Assembly (NCBI RefSeq): GCF_014204985.1 | Contig: NZ_JACHMP010000001.1 | Coordinates: 930,001 to 994,000 of the forward strand | Length of the DNA: 64,000 nt | From: Streptosporangium becharense | GTDB taxonomy: Bacteria; Actinomycetota; Actinomycetes; Streptosporangiales; Streptosporangiaceae | Reading direction: 5' to 3' | Shown: positions 46,778-54,508 of the stretch, piece after piece | Layout of the letters: each line of letters starts with the position of its first letter | How positions within the stretch are numbered: position 1 is the first letter of the stretch | Notes under the pieces: model-generated | Databases searched by the model: none | Seen by the model: only the letters and a program-made list of their open reading frames with translations | Told to the model about the DNA's origin: nothing | Program-made: the position numbers and the translations under genes

Positions 46778-46799
46778 GGTATTTCGTGCCCGAAATACC
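46778..46799. promoter_or_regulatory. Operator-like inverted repeat in the pup-prcB gap
   Basis: Perfect arms GGTATTTCG and CGAAATACC separated by TGCC. It is AT-richer than its surroundings and could be a regulator-binding site or a small hairpin ~150 nt after pup. No regulator can be named. Confidence 0.4.
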
Positions 46800-46947
46800 C
46801 GGTTATTGGCTCATAGGAATCGTTCTCAGTGGCGGCGCGGCGTGATTTCCGGGTGCGGGCGCGCGCACCGTACCGCGTTCCGCGGCATTCCCCGGCCGCG
46901 CCGCCGCACCGGCCTCCACCCCCGCATCACCGTTCGGACGCGCGACC

Positions 46948-47157
46948 TTACTGGCCGCCCTTCTGCACGTAGCTCCGCACGAACTCCTCGGCGTTCTCCT
47001 CGAGGACCTCGTCGATCTCGTCGAGGATCGCGTCGACATCGTCCGAGAGCTTCTCGTGGCGCTCCTGGACATCGGAGGTTTCCGCCGCGGCGGTCTCCTC
47101 CACCTCCTTGTCGGTCCGGCCCGTCTGCTTCTGGCCGCCGGTGTCCTTGCTCACCAT
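46948..47157 (-). CDS. pup: Prokaryotic ubiquitin-like protein Pup
   Basis: A 69-residue disordered tag. The sequence starts MVSKDTGGQKQTGRT, is rich in acidic residues (DAILDEIDEVLEENAEEFVRSYV) forming the coiled region that binds the ARC coiled coils, and ends in GGQ. The terminal Gln must be deamidated by Dop to Glu before PafA can ligate it. ATG 47157 is preceded by GGAGGTG at 8 nt. The frame is open ~20 codons upstream, but that stretch is not Pup-like. Unusually, neither dop nor prcB is adjacent: dop lies 8.6 kb to the right. Confidence 0.96.
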   Translation of the reverse strand: MVSKDTGGQKQTGRTDKEVEETAAAETSDVQERHEKLSDDVDAILDEIDEVLEENAEEFVRSYVQKGGQ

Positions 47158-47324
47158 CTGTGGCACCTCCGCCTGGGGGATGTATCTGACCCATATCTTC
47201 CCCGAACCGGCCCACAATGCGCGTGGATCGGCCTGTGATCTTTCGGGGAGCGCAGCACGGCCGCCCCGAGCCCCTCCCCCGCTGGAGAACCCGCCGCGGG
47301 CAGCGGGACGGGCCTTCTTCGCAC

Positions 47325-47373
47325 TTGACTAGATAGTTGAACTATCCAAAGATTGGCTAGCAGAACTATCCAA
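47325..47373 (+). promoter_or_regulatory. Promoter with overlapping MarR-like operator
   Basis: TTGACT (47325-47330) and AAAGAT (47348-47353), 17-bp spacer. Between them sits the perfect palindrome GATAGTT-G-AACTATC (47332-47346). The block GAACTATCCAA occurs at 47339-47349 and again at 47363-47373. The layout, a palindrome in the spacer and a second half-site after -10, is that of a tightly repressed MarR/PadR-type promoter. No such regulator gene is adjacent. Confidence 0.6.
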
Positions 47374-47387
47374 TGGAAGGGCGTCCC

Positions 47388-47792
47388 ATGTCACCGTCAT
47401 CGCTGAGCACCGCCGGCCTGCTCCTCGTCACCGTGCCCGCCGTCGCCTTCGGCGGGGCCTCCCTGCTGGCGCACATCATGCGCGACCTGCCCGGCTACCT
47501 GGACAACCCGGTGCGCCGGGGCCTGTGGCGGGCCGGGCACGCGCACGCGGGCATCCTGGTGCTCTTCGCACTCGTCGCCCTGCTGTACGTCGACCGGGCC
47601 GACCTGTCCGGCGGGATGCGCAGTCTCACCCGCACCCTGATCGTGGCGGCGCCGATCCTGATGCCGATCGGCTTCTTCCTGTCGGTGGTACGCCCCTCCG
47701 ACACCAGGCCGAACAAGCTGATCTGGCTGGTCCCGCTGGGCGGGGTGTCGCTCGCGACCGGCACGCTGCTGCTCGGCGTCGGCCTCATCTGA
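47388..47792 (+). CDS. Four-helix membrane protein, unknown function
   Basis: A 134-residue membrane protein with about four helices: LLLVTVPAVAFGGASLLAHIM, AGILVLFALVALLYV, LIVAAPILMPIGFFLSVV and LIWLVPLGGVSLATGTLLLGVGLI. A conserved-looking GHAHAG motif sits in the second helix region. ATG 47388 has GGAAGGG at 6 nt. The operator-bearing promoter 35 bp upstream suggests inducible expression by an unlinked regulator. I cannot place the protein in a characterised family. Confidence 0.75.
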   Translation: MSPSSLSTAGLLLVTVPAVAFGGASLLAHIMRDLPGYLDNPVRRGLWRAGHAHAGILVLFALVALLYVDRADLSGGMRSLTRTLIVAAPILMPIGFFLSVVRPSDTRPNKLIWLVPLGGVSLATGTLLLGVGLI

Positions 47793-47891
47793 GGACTACA
47801 TCCGGCGGTTCCGGGTGGATTTGCGGGCTTCCGGGCGGTTCGGGACCGCTCCAAGTAGGACTGAGCGGCCGAAAACTGCGATCATTGGGGG

Positions 47892-48689
47892 GTGAGCACC
47901 ATCATCGCCCGCAGATACAAGCTCGTCTCACGTGTCGGCCAGGGAGCGACCGGGGTCGTCTGGCGTGCCTACGACCTGCTGCTGGAGCGAGAGGTGGCAC
48001 TCAAGGAGATACCCCTGCCACCGGGGCCCGCCGCGGCCGAGCAGCGGCGGCGGGTGGTGCGCGAGGCCCGGATGGCGGCGCGACTGAGCCACCGGGGCAT
48101 CGTGACGGTGCACAACCTGACCGAGGAGGCCGACCGCCTCTGGATCGTCATGGAGTTCCTGGAGGCGCTGACGCTGCACGACACGATCGTGCAGGCCGGT
48201 CCCCTCCCGGTCCACCTGGTGGCCGCGATGGGCTGCCACCTGCTCGACGCGCTGCGACACGCCCACGACGGCGGGGTCATCCACCGCGACATCAAGCCGG
48301 CCAACATCATGCTGACCGGGGACCGGGTGGTGCTGGCCGACTTCGGCTTCGCCGCCCCCGAGGGGGTGGCGTCGAGCTCGATGCGCGGCACCCCCGCGTT
48401 CATCGCACCGGAGGCGCTCCAGGGCCGGGGCGGCACCCGCGAGGCGGACATGTGGTCGTTCGGCGCGACGCTCTACATGGCGGTGGAGGGTAGAACCCCG
48501 TTCCGCACGGTGAACTCGATGGCGGCCCTGGTGGCCGCGCTGCGCGAGCCGCCGCGCGCTCCCAAGCGGGCAGGCGCCCTGGAGCCGGTGCTGCGCGGCC
48601 TGCTGCGCAAGGACCCCCGGGCCCGGCTGAGCGCGGAACGCACCTCGCAGATGCTCGAGGACGTGCGCTCGGCTCTCAGCGCCGCCTGA
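47892..48689 (+). CDS. Soluble serine/threonine protein kinase
   Basis: A 265-residue protein consisting of a bare Hanks-type kinase domain without membrane helix or sensor domain. All catalytic motifs are intact: glycine loop GQGATGVVW, Lys in VALKEI, Glu in REARMA, HRDIKPANI, DFG (ADFGFAAP) and APE (FIAPEAL). Unlike most actinobacterial PknB-like kinases it has no transmembrane region. GTG 47892 follows GGGG. It is ~100 bp downstream of the membrane gene and in tandem with a second kinase-like gene at 48901. Confidence 0.9.
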   Translation: MSTIIARRYKLVSRVGQGATGVVWRAYDLLLEREVALKEIPLPPGPAAAEQRRRVVREARMAARLSHRGIVTVHNLTEEADRLWIVMEFLEALTLHDTIVQAGPLPVHLVAAMGCHLLDALRHAHDGGVIHRDIKPANIMLTGDRVVLADFGFAAPEGVASSSMRGTPAFIAPEALQGRGGTREADMWSFGATLYMAVEGRTPFRTVNSMAALVAALREPPRAPKRAGALEPVLRGLLRKDPRARLSAERTSQMLEDVRSALSAA

Positions 48690-48900
48690 CGCCACACGGG
48701 CTCGCCCGGCGGCCACGCCGCGGCGGCGCCTCCCGGTTTCCCTGCCCCCGCTTCCGGATTCCCCATAGCGCGACATTTACTGCACATCACGCAACTCAAT
48801 CGTTATTAATAATCACCCTGGGCAACCACATATACCCCGTTCCGCAGTGAAAATATAAAACAGCTGCGGGGAATCGGTGTCTATGCGCAATGGGTGACTC

Positions 48901-49773
48901 ATGGGAACAGAGGCCGGAAAGACACGTTCACTAGGAAATCGCTATCAGCTGATATCCCCGATGAGCCGGGATGTGGCGGGCCCGGTGTGGCGGGCACACG
49001 ATTCCCTGCTCAGGCGCAACGTGGCGATCAAGGAGATTCGCCCGCAGTTCCACGAGCACGGCGCCGATCTCCATGAAACCCGCCACCGGGCACTGCGCGA
49101 GGCGCGGTCGGCCGGGCGGCTGAACCACCCGGCCGTGATCTCGGTGCACGACCTCCTGGAGGTGGACGGGCGGCTCTGGATCGTCATGGAGCTGCTGGAG
49201 GCGCTCACCCTGAAGGACACCGTCCGGCACCTGGGCCACCTGCCCGTCCACTGGACGGCGTGGATCGGGTTCCAGTTGCTGGGCGGGTTGCGCCACGCCC
49301 ACGGAACGGGTGTCCTGCACCGGGACATCAACCCCGGCAACATCCTGCTGACGGGCAACCGGGTGGTGCTGTCGGACTTCGGGATCGCGGCGCTGCACGG
49401 CGGTTCGAGTCAGTCGACGACCATGCCGCTCAGCTACGCCCCCGCCTTCATCGCACCGGAGCGGCTGCGGGGCGGCCGGGCGACGCCGGCGGGCGATCTG
49501 TGGTCGTTCGGGGCGTGCCTGTACTTCGCCGTGGAGGGTCGCCCGCCCCACCCCGCCGCGGGTCCGCCGGCGGCGGTGCGGGTGACCCCGCCGGTGAAGG
49601 CCGGACCGCTCCGGCCGGTCCTGGAGGGACTGCTCCGGCACGACCCGGCGGCCCGGATGAGCGGTGGGCAGGCGGCCCGCATGCTGTCGGAGATCCTCCG
49701 CACCGAGGGGGTGGCGGTGGCACCGCCTCTGCTGCCCGCGGCGCGGTTGCCTCCCGACTCCTTTACAACGTAG
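48901..49773 (+). CDS. Kinase-domain protein, probable pseudokinase
   Basis: A 290-residue bare kinase domain. The ATP-binding Lys (VAIKEI), the alpha-C Glu (LREARSA), HRD and DFG (LSDFGIAAL) and APE are present, but the glycine-rich loop is degenerate (SPMSRDVAGPVW) and the catalytic-loop Lys is replaced: HRDINPGN instead of HRDxKxxN. Both changes are typical of pseudokinases or strongly impaired kinases. It may be a regulatory partner of the intact kinase 200 bp upstream. The 211-bp gap before it (48690-48900) is AT-rich and carries TTATTAATAA and TATAAA. Its stop is 1 nt from the end of the convergent cobB. Confidence 0.85.
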   Translation: MGTEAGKTRSLGNRYQLISPMSRDVAGPVWRAHDSLLRRNVAIKEIRPQFHEHGADLHETRHRALREARSAGRLNHPAVISVHDLLEVDGRLWIVMELLEALTLKDTVRHLGHLPVHWTAWIGFQLLGGLRHAHGTGVLHRDINPGNILLTGNRVVLSDFGIAALHGGSSQSTTMPLSYAPAFIAPERLRGGRATPAGDLWSFGACLYFAVEGRPPHPAAGPPAAVRVTPPVKAGPLRPVLEGLLRHDPAARMSGGQAARMLSEILRTEGVAVAPPLLPAARLPPDSFTT

Positions 49774-49774
49774 A

Positions 49775-51094
49775 TCAAGAAACCGGGGAGCGGCAGGCGC
49801 CGACGAACCTGGCGGCCAGGTGCGGACTGCCGGCCCAGTGCAGATGCAGGTAGGAGGCCGCCACCCGGCCGTCCGCGAAGCCGTCCGCGCCTCCTCGCCA
49901 GCGGAACAGCGGTCGTCCGGGTGCGGGCTCGACCGCCGTACGGTGGAACTCATGGCCTCGGTAGCGTTCACCGTCCCTGGTCAGCACCGAGTCGCGGACG
50001 GCGACCGCGTCCCGGTAGCCCAGGGTGAGGGTGCCGGTCATCCTGGCCGTGACATCCAGGATCCCGCACATCGGCATGCCGTCCAGTTCCCTGGCGAGGT
50101 ACAGCAGGCCCGCGCACTCGGCCGCGATCGGCCCGTCGAACGCGGCGACCTCCTTGCGCAACGGCTCGTTGGCCGACAACTCGGCGGCGTAGACCTCGGG
50201 GAAGCCGCCGCCGAGGACGACCCCGCCGGTTCCCTCGGGGAGGTTCTCGTCGGCGAGCGGGTCGAAGGGCACGACCTCGGCCCCCGCCGCCGCCAGCAGC
50301 TCGGCCTGCTCGGCGTAGCCGAAGGTGAACGCCTGCCCCGCGGCGACCGCGACCCGCGTGGTGACGGGGGCGGGCGGGCCCGGCGTCCACGGGGTGCCGG
50401 GCAGCGGCGGGGCCGTACGGGCCAGCCGCACCAGGGCGGGCAGATCGCAGGAGGCGGCGACGAGTTCCGCGGCGGCGTCCATCATCCGGGCCGCCTGTGC
50501 CCCGCGTTCCGCGGCGGGCACCAGCCCCAGATGACGGGAGGGGGTGGCGACGGCGTCGCTGCGGCGGATCGCACCCAGCACCGGGACACCGCTCTCCGCC
50601 AGGGCCTCACGGCAGATGACCTCGTGCCGCTCCGAGCCGACCCGGTTGAGGATCACCCCGCCGAGCCGGATCCGGGTGTCGAAGGAGGCGAACCCGTGCA
50701 CCAGCGCCGCCACCGACCTGCTCTGCTTGGCCGCGTCCACGACCAGCACGACCGGGGCATCCAGCAGCCTGGCGACGTGCGCGGTGGAGGCGAAGTCACC
50801 GGCCCCCGCGCCGTCGTACAGGCCCATCACGCCCTCGACCACCGCGACGTCGGCCCCGGCGGCGCCGTGCAGGAACAACGGGGCGAGGAGGTCCTCCCCC
50901 ACCAGCCACGGGTCGAGGTTGCGGCCCACCCGGCCGGTGGCCAGCGCGTGGTAGCCGGGGTCGATGTAGTCGGGCCCCACCTTGTGCGGGGAGACCGCCG
51001 TGCCCCGGCGGGTGAGGGCGGCCATCAGCCCGGTCGCCACGGTCGTCTTCCCGGCGCCCGAGGCGGGCGCGGCGATGACCAGGCGGGCTACCAT
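49775..51094 (-). CDS. cobB: Cobyrinate a,c-diamide synthase (CobB/CbiA)
   Basis: A 439-residue glutamine amidotransferase that amidates the a and c side chains of cobyrinate (or its hydrogenobyrinic form). An N-terminal P-loop (VIAAPASGAGKTTVATGL) and TPxGVGHK-like SPHKVGPDYIDPGYH, then a class I amidotransferase domain with the nucleophile in AAECAGLLYLARELDG and His/Glu in RGHEFHRTA. ATG 51094 overlaps the cobO end by 7 nt. It is the last gene of the riboswitch-controlled operon. Confidence 0.93.
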   Translation of the reverse strand: MVARLVIAAPASGAGKTTVATGLMAALTRRGTAVSPHKVGPDYIDPGYHALATGRVGRNLDPWLVGEDLLAPLFLHGAAGADVAVVEGVMGLYDGAGAGDFASTAHVARLLDAPVVLVVDAAKQSRSVAALVHGFASFDTRIRLGGVILNRVGSERHEVICREALAESGVPVLGAIRRSDAVATPSRHLGLVPAAERGAQAARMMDAAAELVAASCDLPALVRLARTAPPLPGTPWTPGPPAPVTTRVAVAAGQAFTFGYAEQAELLAAAGAEVVPFDPLADENLPEGTGGVVLGGGFPEVYAAELSANEPLRKEVAAFDGPIAAECAGLLYLARELDGMPMCGILDVTARMTGTLTLGYRDAVAVRDSVLTRDGERYRGHEFHRTAVEPAPGRPLFRWRGGADGFADGRVAASYLHLHWAGSPHLAARFVGACRSPVS

Positions 51095-51690
51095 TCGATG
51101 CCCTTCTGGCCCTTCTGGCCGGTGTCCATGGGGTGCTTGACCTTTCCCATCTCGGTCACCAGGTCCGCGGCGTCGAGCAGCCGCGGATCGGCGTCCCGGC
51201 CGGTGACGACGACGTGCTGGGTGCCCGGCCTCGCCCGCAGGGTCTCCACCACGTCCTCGACGTCGACCCAGCCCCACTTCATCGGGTAGGTGAACTCGTC
51301 GAGCACGTACAGCTGGAACGTCTCGGCGGCCAGGTCGCGCTTGATCTGCTCCCAGCCCTCCCGGGCGTCGGCGGCGTGGTCCTCCTCCCGGCCCGGCCGC
51401 TGGATCCAGGACCAGCCCTCGCCCATCTTGTGCCAGGAGACCGTCCCGCCCTCCCCCGAGTCGCCCAGCACCCGCAGGGCTCGCTCCTCGCCGACCCGCC
51501 ACTTGGCGGACTTGACGAACTGGAAGACCCCGATCGGCCAGCCCTGGTTCCAGGCGCGCATCGCCAGGCCGAAGGCCGCGGTGGACTTGCCCTTACCCGG
51601 GCCGGTGTGCACGATCAGCAACGGCCGGTTGCGGCGCTGCCTGGTCGTCAGGCCGTCCTCGGGCACGCTGGCCGGTCTGCCCTGCGGCAT
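51088..51690 (-). CDS. cobO: Cob(I)yrinic acid a,c-diamide adenosyltransferase (CobO)
   Basis: A 200-residue CobA/CobO-type adenosyltransferase. P-loop HTGPGKGKSTAAFGLAMRAWNQG, VGVFQFVKSAKWRVGEERAL and the C-terminal DEFTYPMKWGWVDVEDVVETLRARPGTQHVVVTGR are diagnostic. It attaches the adenosyl ligand to the corrin cobalt. ATG 51690 (AAGGGG upstream) is preferred over an upstream GTG overlapping the chelatase gene; it gives the usual length. It overlaps cobB by 7 nt. Confidence 0.94.
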   Translation of the reverse strand: MPQGRPASVPEDGLTTRQRRNRPLLIVHTGPGKGKSTAAFGLAMRAWNQGWPIGVFQFVKSAKWRVGEERALRVLGDSGEGGTVSWHKMGEGWSWIQRPGREEDHAADAREGWEQIKRDLAAETFQLYVLDEFTYPMKWGWVDVEDVVETLRARPGTQHVVVTGRDADPRLLDAADLVTEMGKVKHPMDTGQKGQKGIEW

Positions 51691-51709
51691 CGTCGTCAAC
51701 CCCTTGCTC

Positions 51710-53917
51710 TCACGCGGCGCTCCGCCGCTCACGGATCATCCCTGCCAGGTCGGTCAGGTCGTCGAGACGTACGGTTTCGGCCCTCATCCGCGCCGCCAGG
51801 GCACCGGCGAGGCCGAGGCGGACGTGGCCGCTCTCGCAGTCGACCACCACTCCCGCCGCCCCGGTCAGCAGGCCCGCCGCGCGGTGCGCGTCCTCGACCG
51901 TTCCCGAGGTGGCCCGCCCATCGGTGACCACGACCACCAGCGGGCGCCGCGCCGGATCGCGCAGGCGCTCCACCCGCAGCACCTCGGCCGCCCGCAGCAG
52001 CCCGGCCGCCAGTGGGGTGCGCCCGCCGGTGGGCAGCTCACGCAGCCGGGCCGCACCGGCCTCGACCGAGGAGGTGGGAGGCAGCACCAGCTCGGCGCGG
52101 GCGCCGCGGAAAGTCACCAGTCCCACCTTGTCACGGCGCTGGTAGGCGTCGAGCAGCAGGCCCAGCACCGCGGTCTTGACCGCGCGCATGCGCTGCCGGG
52201 CGGCCATGGAACCACTGGCGTCCACGACGAACAGCACCAGGTTGCCCTCGCGGCCCTCGCGGACCGCCTCCCTGAGGTCGACGCGCCGCAGCAGCAGGCC
52301 GGGGCCGCTCCTGCCGCGCGCGACCTGGTACGGGGCGGCGGCGCCGACCGTCGCCCGCAGGTGCAGGGAGCCGGGGGTCCCCTCGGGGACGCGGGCCCCG
52401 GTGGTGCGGCCGAGCGGAGTCCTGGCACGGGAGCGCCGGCCTGGAGCGCCGGCGCCGACGCCCGGGACGGTGAACAGCCGGGTCCGGGTGGCCGGATCGG
52501 CGTCGACGGTCTGCTCCCCCGCCCGCTCCCGGGGTGCGGTTCCGTTCTCCGGCTCCGCTTCGCAGGGGCGTGCGGGCGCCCGGCCGTCCTGAGCACCGGG
52601 TCCGGGGACGCCGGCCCCCGGGGAGTCCGGGGCGGCCCCGTCCTCGGGGGTGTCGCGGGTGCCCGGCCCGCCGGGGGCCTCGGTCTCCCGGCCGGTGTCC
52701 GGCTCACCGGGGTCACCGCTCTCCGGGCCGTCCTGGGAGGCGTCTGTCTGCCCGTCGGGGCCACCGGGACCGTCGGGACCGCCGTCAGGGTCGTCCTCGG
52801 GGTCGTCGGGGACCTGGTCGAGCAGGTCACGCAGCTTGGCCTCGTCCAGGCCGGGGGCGTCGAAGGGGTCGCGGCGGCGGCGGTGCGGCAGGGCGAGCCT
52901 GGCGGCCTCGCGGACGTCCTCGGCGGTGACGGAGGAGCGGCCCTGCCAGGCGGCGTGCGCGATCGCCGCGCTCGCCGTGACCAGGTCGGCGCGGAGGCCG
53001 TCGACCTCGAACCCGGCGCAGACCGTGGCGATCCGGTGCAGCGCGGTGTCCGGCAGCGCGACGTGCGCGACCCGGGCCCGCGCGGCGGCGATGCGGTCCG
53101 CCAGGGCCCGCTCCCGCGCGGACCAGACGGCGGCGAACCCCGCGGGGTCGGCCTCGAAGGCCAGGCGTCTGCGCACCACCTCGGCCCGTTCGGACGGCTC
53201 CCGCGAGGCCCTGACCTCCACGGTCAGCCCGAACCGGTCGAGCAGCTGCGGACGGAGCTCGCCCTCCTCCGGATTCATCGTGCCCACCAGCAGGAACCGG
53301 GCGGCGTGCCGTACCGAGACGCCCTCCCGCTCGACGTAGCAGGTGCCCAGGGCGGCGGCGTCGAGCAGCAGGTCCACCAGGTGATCGTGGAGGAGGTTGA
53401 CCTCGTCGACGTAGAGGACGCCCCGGTGGGCGGCGGCGAGCAGGCCGGGTTCGAAGGACTTGACCCCTTCGGTGAGGGCACGTTCGATGTCGAGCGAGCC
53501 GACCAGCCGGTCCTCGGACGCGCCGACCGGCAGCTCGACCAGGCGGGCGGGCCGTACGGCCCGGCCCGGAGCGGCGTCCGTACGGACGGCGGAACCGGAC
53601 GGGCCCGGGGCCGGGGAGACGCCGGGGACCGGCGCGGCGGAGGCCCGCGGGGCGGCGGGCTCCCCCTCGGCCGGGTGCGGCCCGTCGGGACAGCCGGGGT
53701 CGGGGGCGGCGGGGTCGCAGGAGAAACGGCAGCCGGCGACCACCTCCACCGGAGGCAGCAGCGCGGCGAGCGCACGCACGATCGTGGACTTGGCGGTGCC
53801 CTTCTCCCCCCTGACCAGCACGCCTCCGACGCGCGGGGAGACGGCGTTGAGAATCAGCGCGAGTTTCAGGTCCTCCAGCCCCACGATCGCGGTGAAGGGA
53901 TAGCGGTGGTCACGCAC
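51710..53917 (-). CDS. Cobalto-/magnesium-chelatase ATPase, ChlI-ChlD fusion
   Basis: A 735-residue fused chelatase subunit. The N-terminal AAA+ part carries Walker A GEKGTAKST, Walker B VLYVDEVNLL and the MNPEEGELRPQLLDRF arm. A ~200-residue linker rich in Asp, Glu, Gly and Pro follows, then a VWA domain with the MIDAS motif VDASGSMAARQR. It also has an insertion of about 70 Ala/Pro residues after the Walker A region (from CDPAAPDPGCPDG to PGRAVRPA). These subunits work with a large CobN/ChlH, which is not in the window. GTG 53917 follows AAGGAG at 8 nt. Confidence 0.88.
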   Translation of the reverse strand: MRDHRYPFTAIVGLEDLKLALILNAVSPRVGGVLVRGEKGTAKSTIVRALAALLPPVEVVAGCRFSCDPAAPDPGCPDGPHPAEGEPAAPRASAAPVPGVSPAPGPSGSAVRTDAAPGRAVRPARLVELPVGASEDRLVGSLDIERALTEGVKSFEPGLLAAAHRGVLYVDEVNLLHDHLVDLLLDAAALGTCYVEREGVSVRHAARFLLVGTMNPEEGELRPQLLDRFGLTVEVRASREPSERAEVVRRRLAFEADPAGFAAVWSARERALADRIAAARARVAHVALPDTALHRIATVCAGFEVDGLRADLVTASAAIAHAAWQGRSSVTAEDVREAARLALPHRRRRDPFDAPGLDEAKLRDLLDQVPDDPEDDPDGGPDGPGGPDGQTDASQDGPESGDPGEPDTGRETEAPGGPGTRDTPEDGAAPDSPGAGVPGPGAQDGRAPARPCEAEPENGTAPRERAGEQTVDADPATRTRLFTVPGVGAGAPGRRSRARTPLGRTTGARVPEGTPGSLHLRATVGAAAPYQVARGRSGPGLLLRRVDLREAVREGREGNLVLFVVDASGSMAARQRMRAVKTAVLGLLLDAYQRRDKVGLVTFRGARAELVLPPTSSVEAGAARLRELPTGGRTPLAAGLLRAAEVLRVERLRDPARRPLVVVVTDGRATSGTVEDAHRAAGLLTGAAGVVVDCESGHVRLGLAGALAARMRAETVRLDDLTDLAGMIRERRSAA

Positions 53918-53941
53918 CGTCGAGGTCTCCTTGCCTGTTGT

Positions 53942-54508
53942 TCACGGGGTGTAGCTCAGCCGCCAGCGTCCGCCGCGGCCGGTGAGCGTCACGCGGGCCA
54001 GCGGGGCCACGTCGACGCGCCAGAAGGCACGGGCCGGGGCGCCGGCGGCGTGGACGACCGCGGCGCGGATGACGGCGGGGTGGGTGACCGCGACGACCCT
54101 TCCGGGGGGCAGCCCGGCGAGCCAGCCGGAGACCCGGCCGAGGAGCGCGGTGACCGGCTCACCGCCGTGCGGTGCCGCGGCCGGGTCGTCGAGCCAGGTG
54201 GCGAGGGCCTCCGGCTCGGCCGCGCCGACCTCGTCGAGGGTCCTGCCGCGCCAGCGTCCGTAGTCGCAGTCGGCGAGCAGCGGGTCGGGCTCGGCCCGCA
54301 GCCCGAGCGCCTCAGCGGTCCGCGCGCAGCGCAGCTCGGGGCCGCGGACCGCGGGCCGGGCGCCGAGCGGCGCCGCCGCGGCGGCCCGGCGCAGGCCGTT
54401 CTCGTCGAGCGGTTCGTCGCCCGGGAACACGGCCCGCGCCGTGGCCGCGGTGGAGGCGTGGCAGACCAGCAGCAGGCGGGCCACCCCCGAGGAGGGCCGA
54501 TCCGTCAC
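53942..54508 (-). CDS. Histidine phosphatase-fold protein (CobC-like, variant catalytic motif)
   Basis: A 188-residue protein of the histidine phosphatase clan, which in cobalamin pathways removes phosphate from alpha-ribazole phosphate. The second site is intact (VTHPAVIRAA; CDYGRWRGRTLDEV), but the classic RHG motif reads LLVCHAST, so the conserved Arg is Cys. His is retained. GTG 54508 overlaps the cbtA stop by 4 nt. Position in the operon suggests a corrinoid-related role; catalytic competence is uncertain. Confidence 0.75.
   Translation of the reverse strand: MTDRPSSGVARLLLVCHASTAATARAVFPGDEPLDENGLRRAAAAAPLGARPAVRGPELRCARTAEALGLRAEPDPLLADCDYGRWRGRTLDEVGAAEPEALATWLDDPAAAPHGGEPVTALLGRVSGWLAGLPPGRVVAVTHPAVIRAAVVHAAGAPARAFWRVDVAPLARVTLTGRGGRWRLSYTP

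Noticed and set aside
46478..46845. Open frames in the pup-prcB gap
   Set aside because: They run through the G-tracts and the hairpin, lack start signals and have biased composition.
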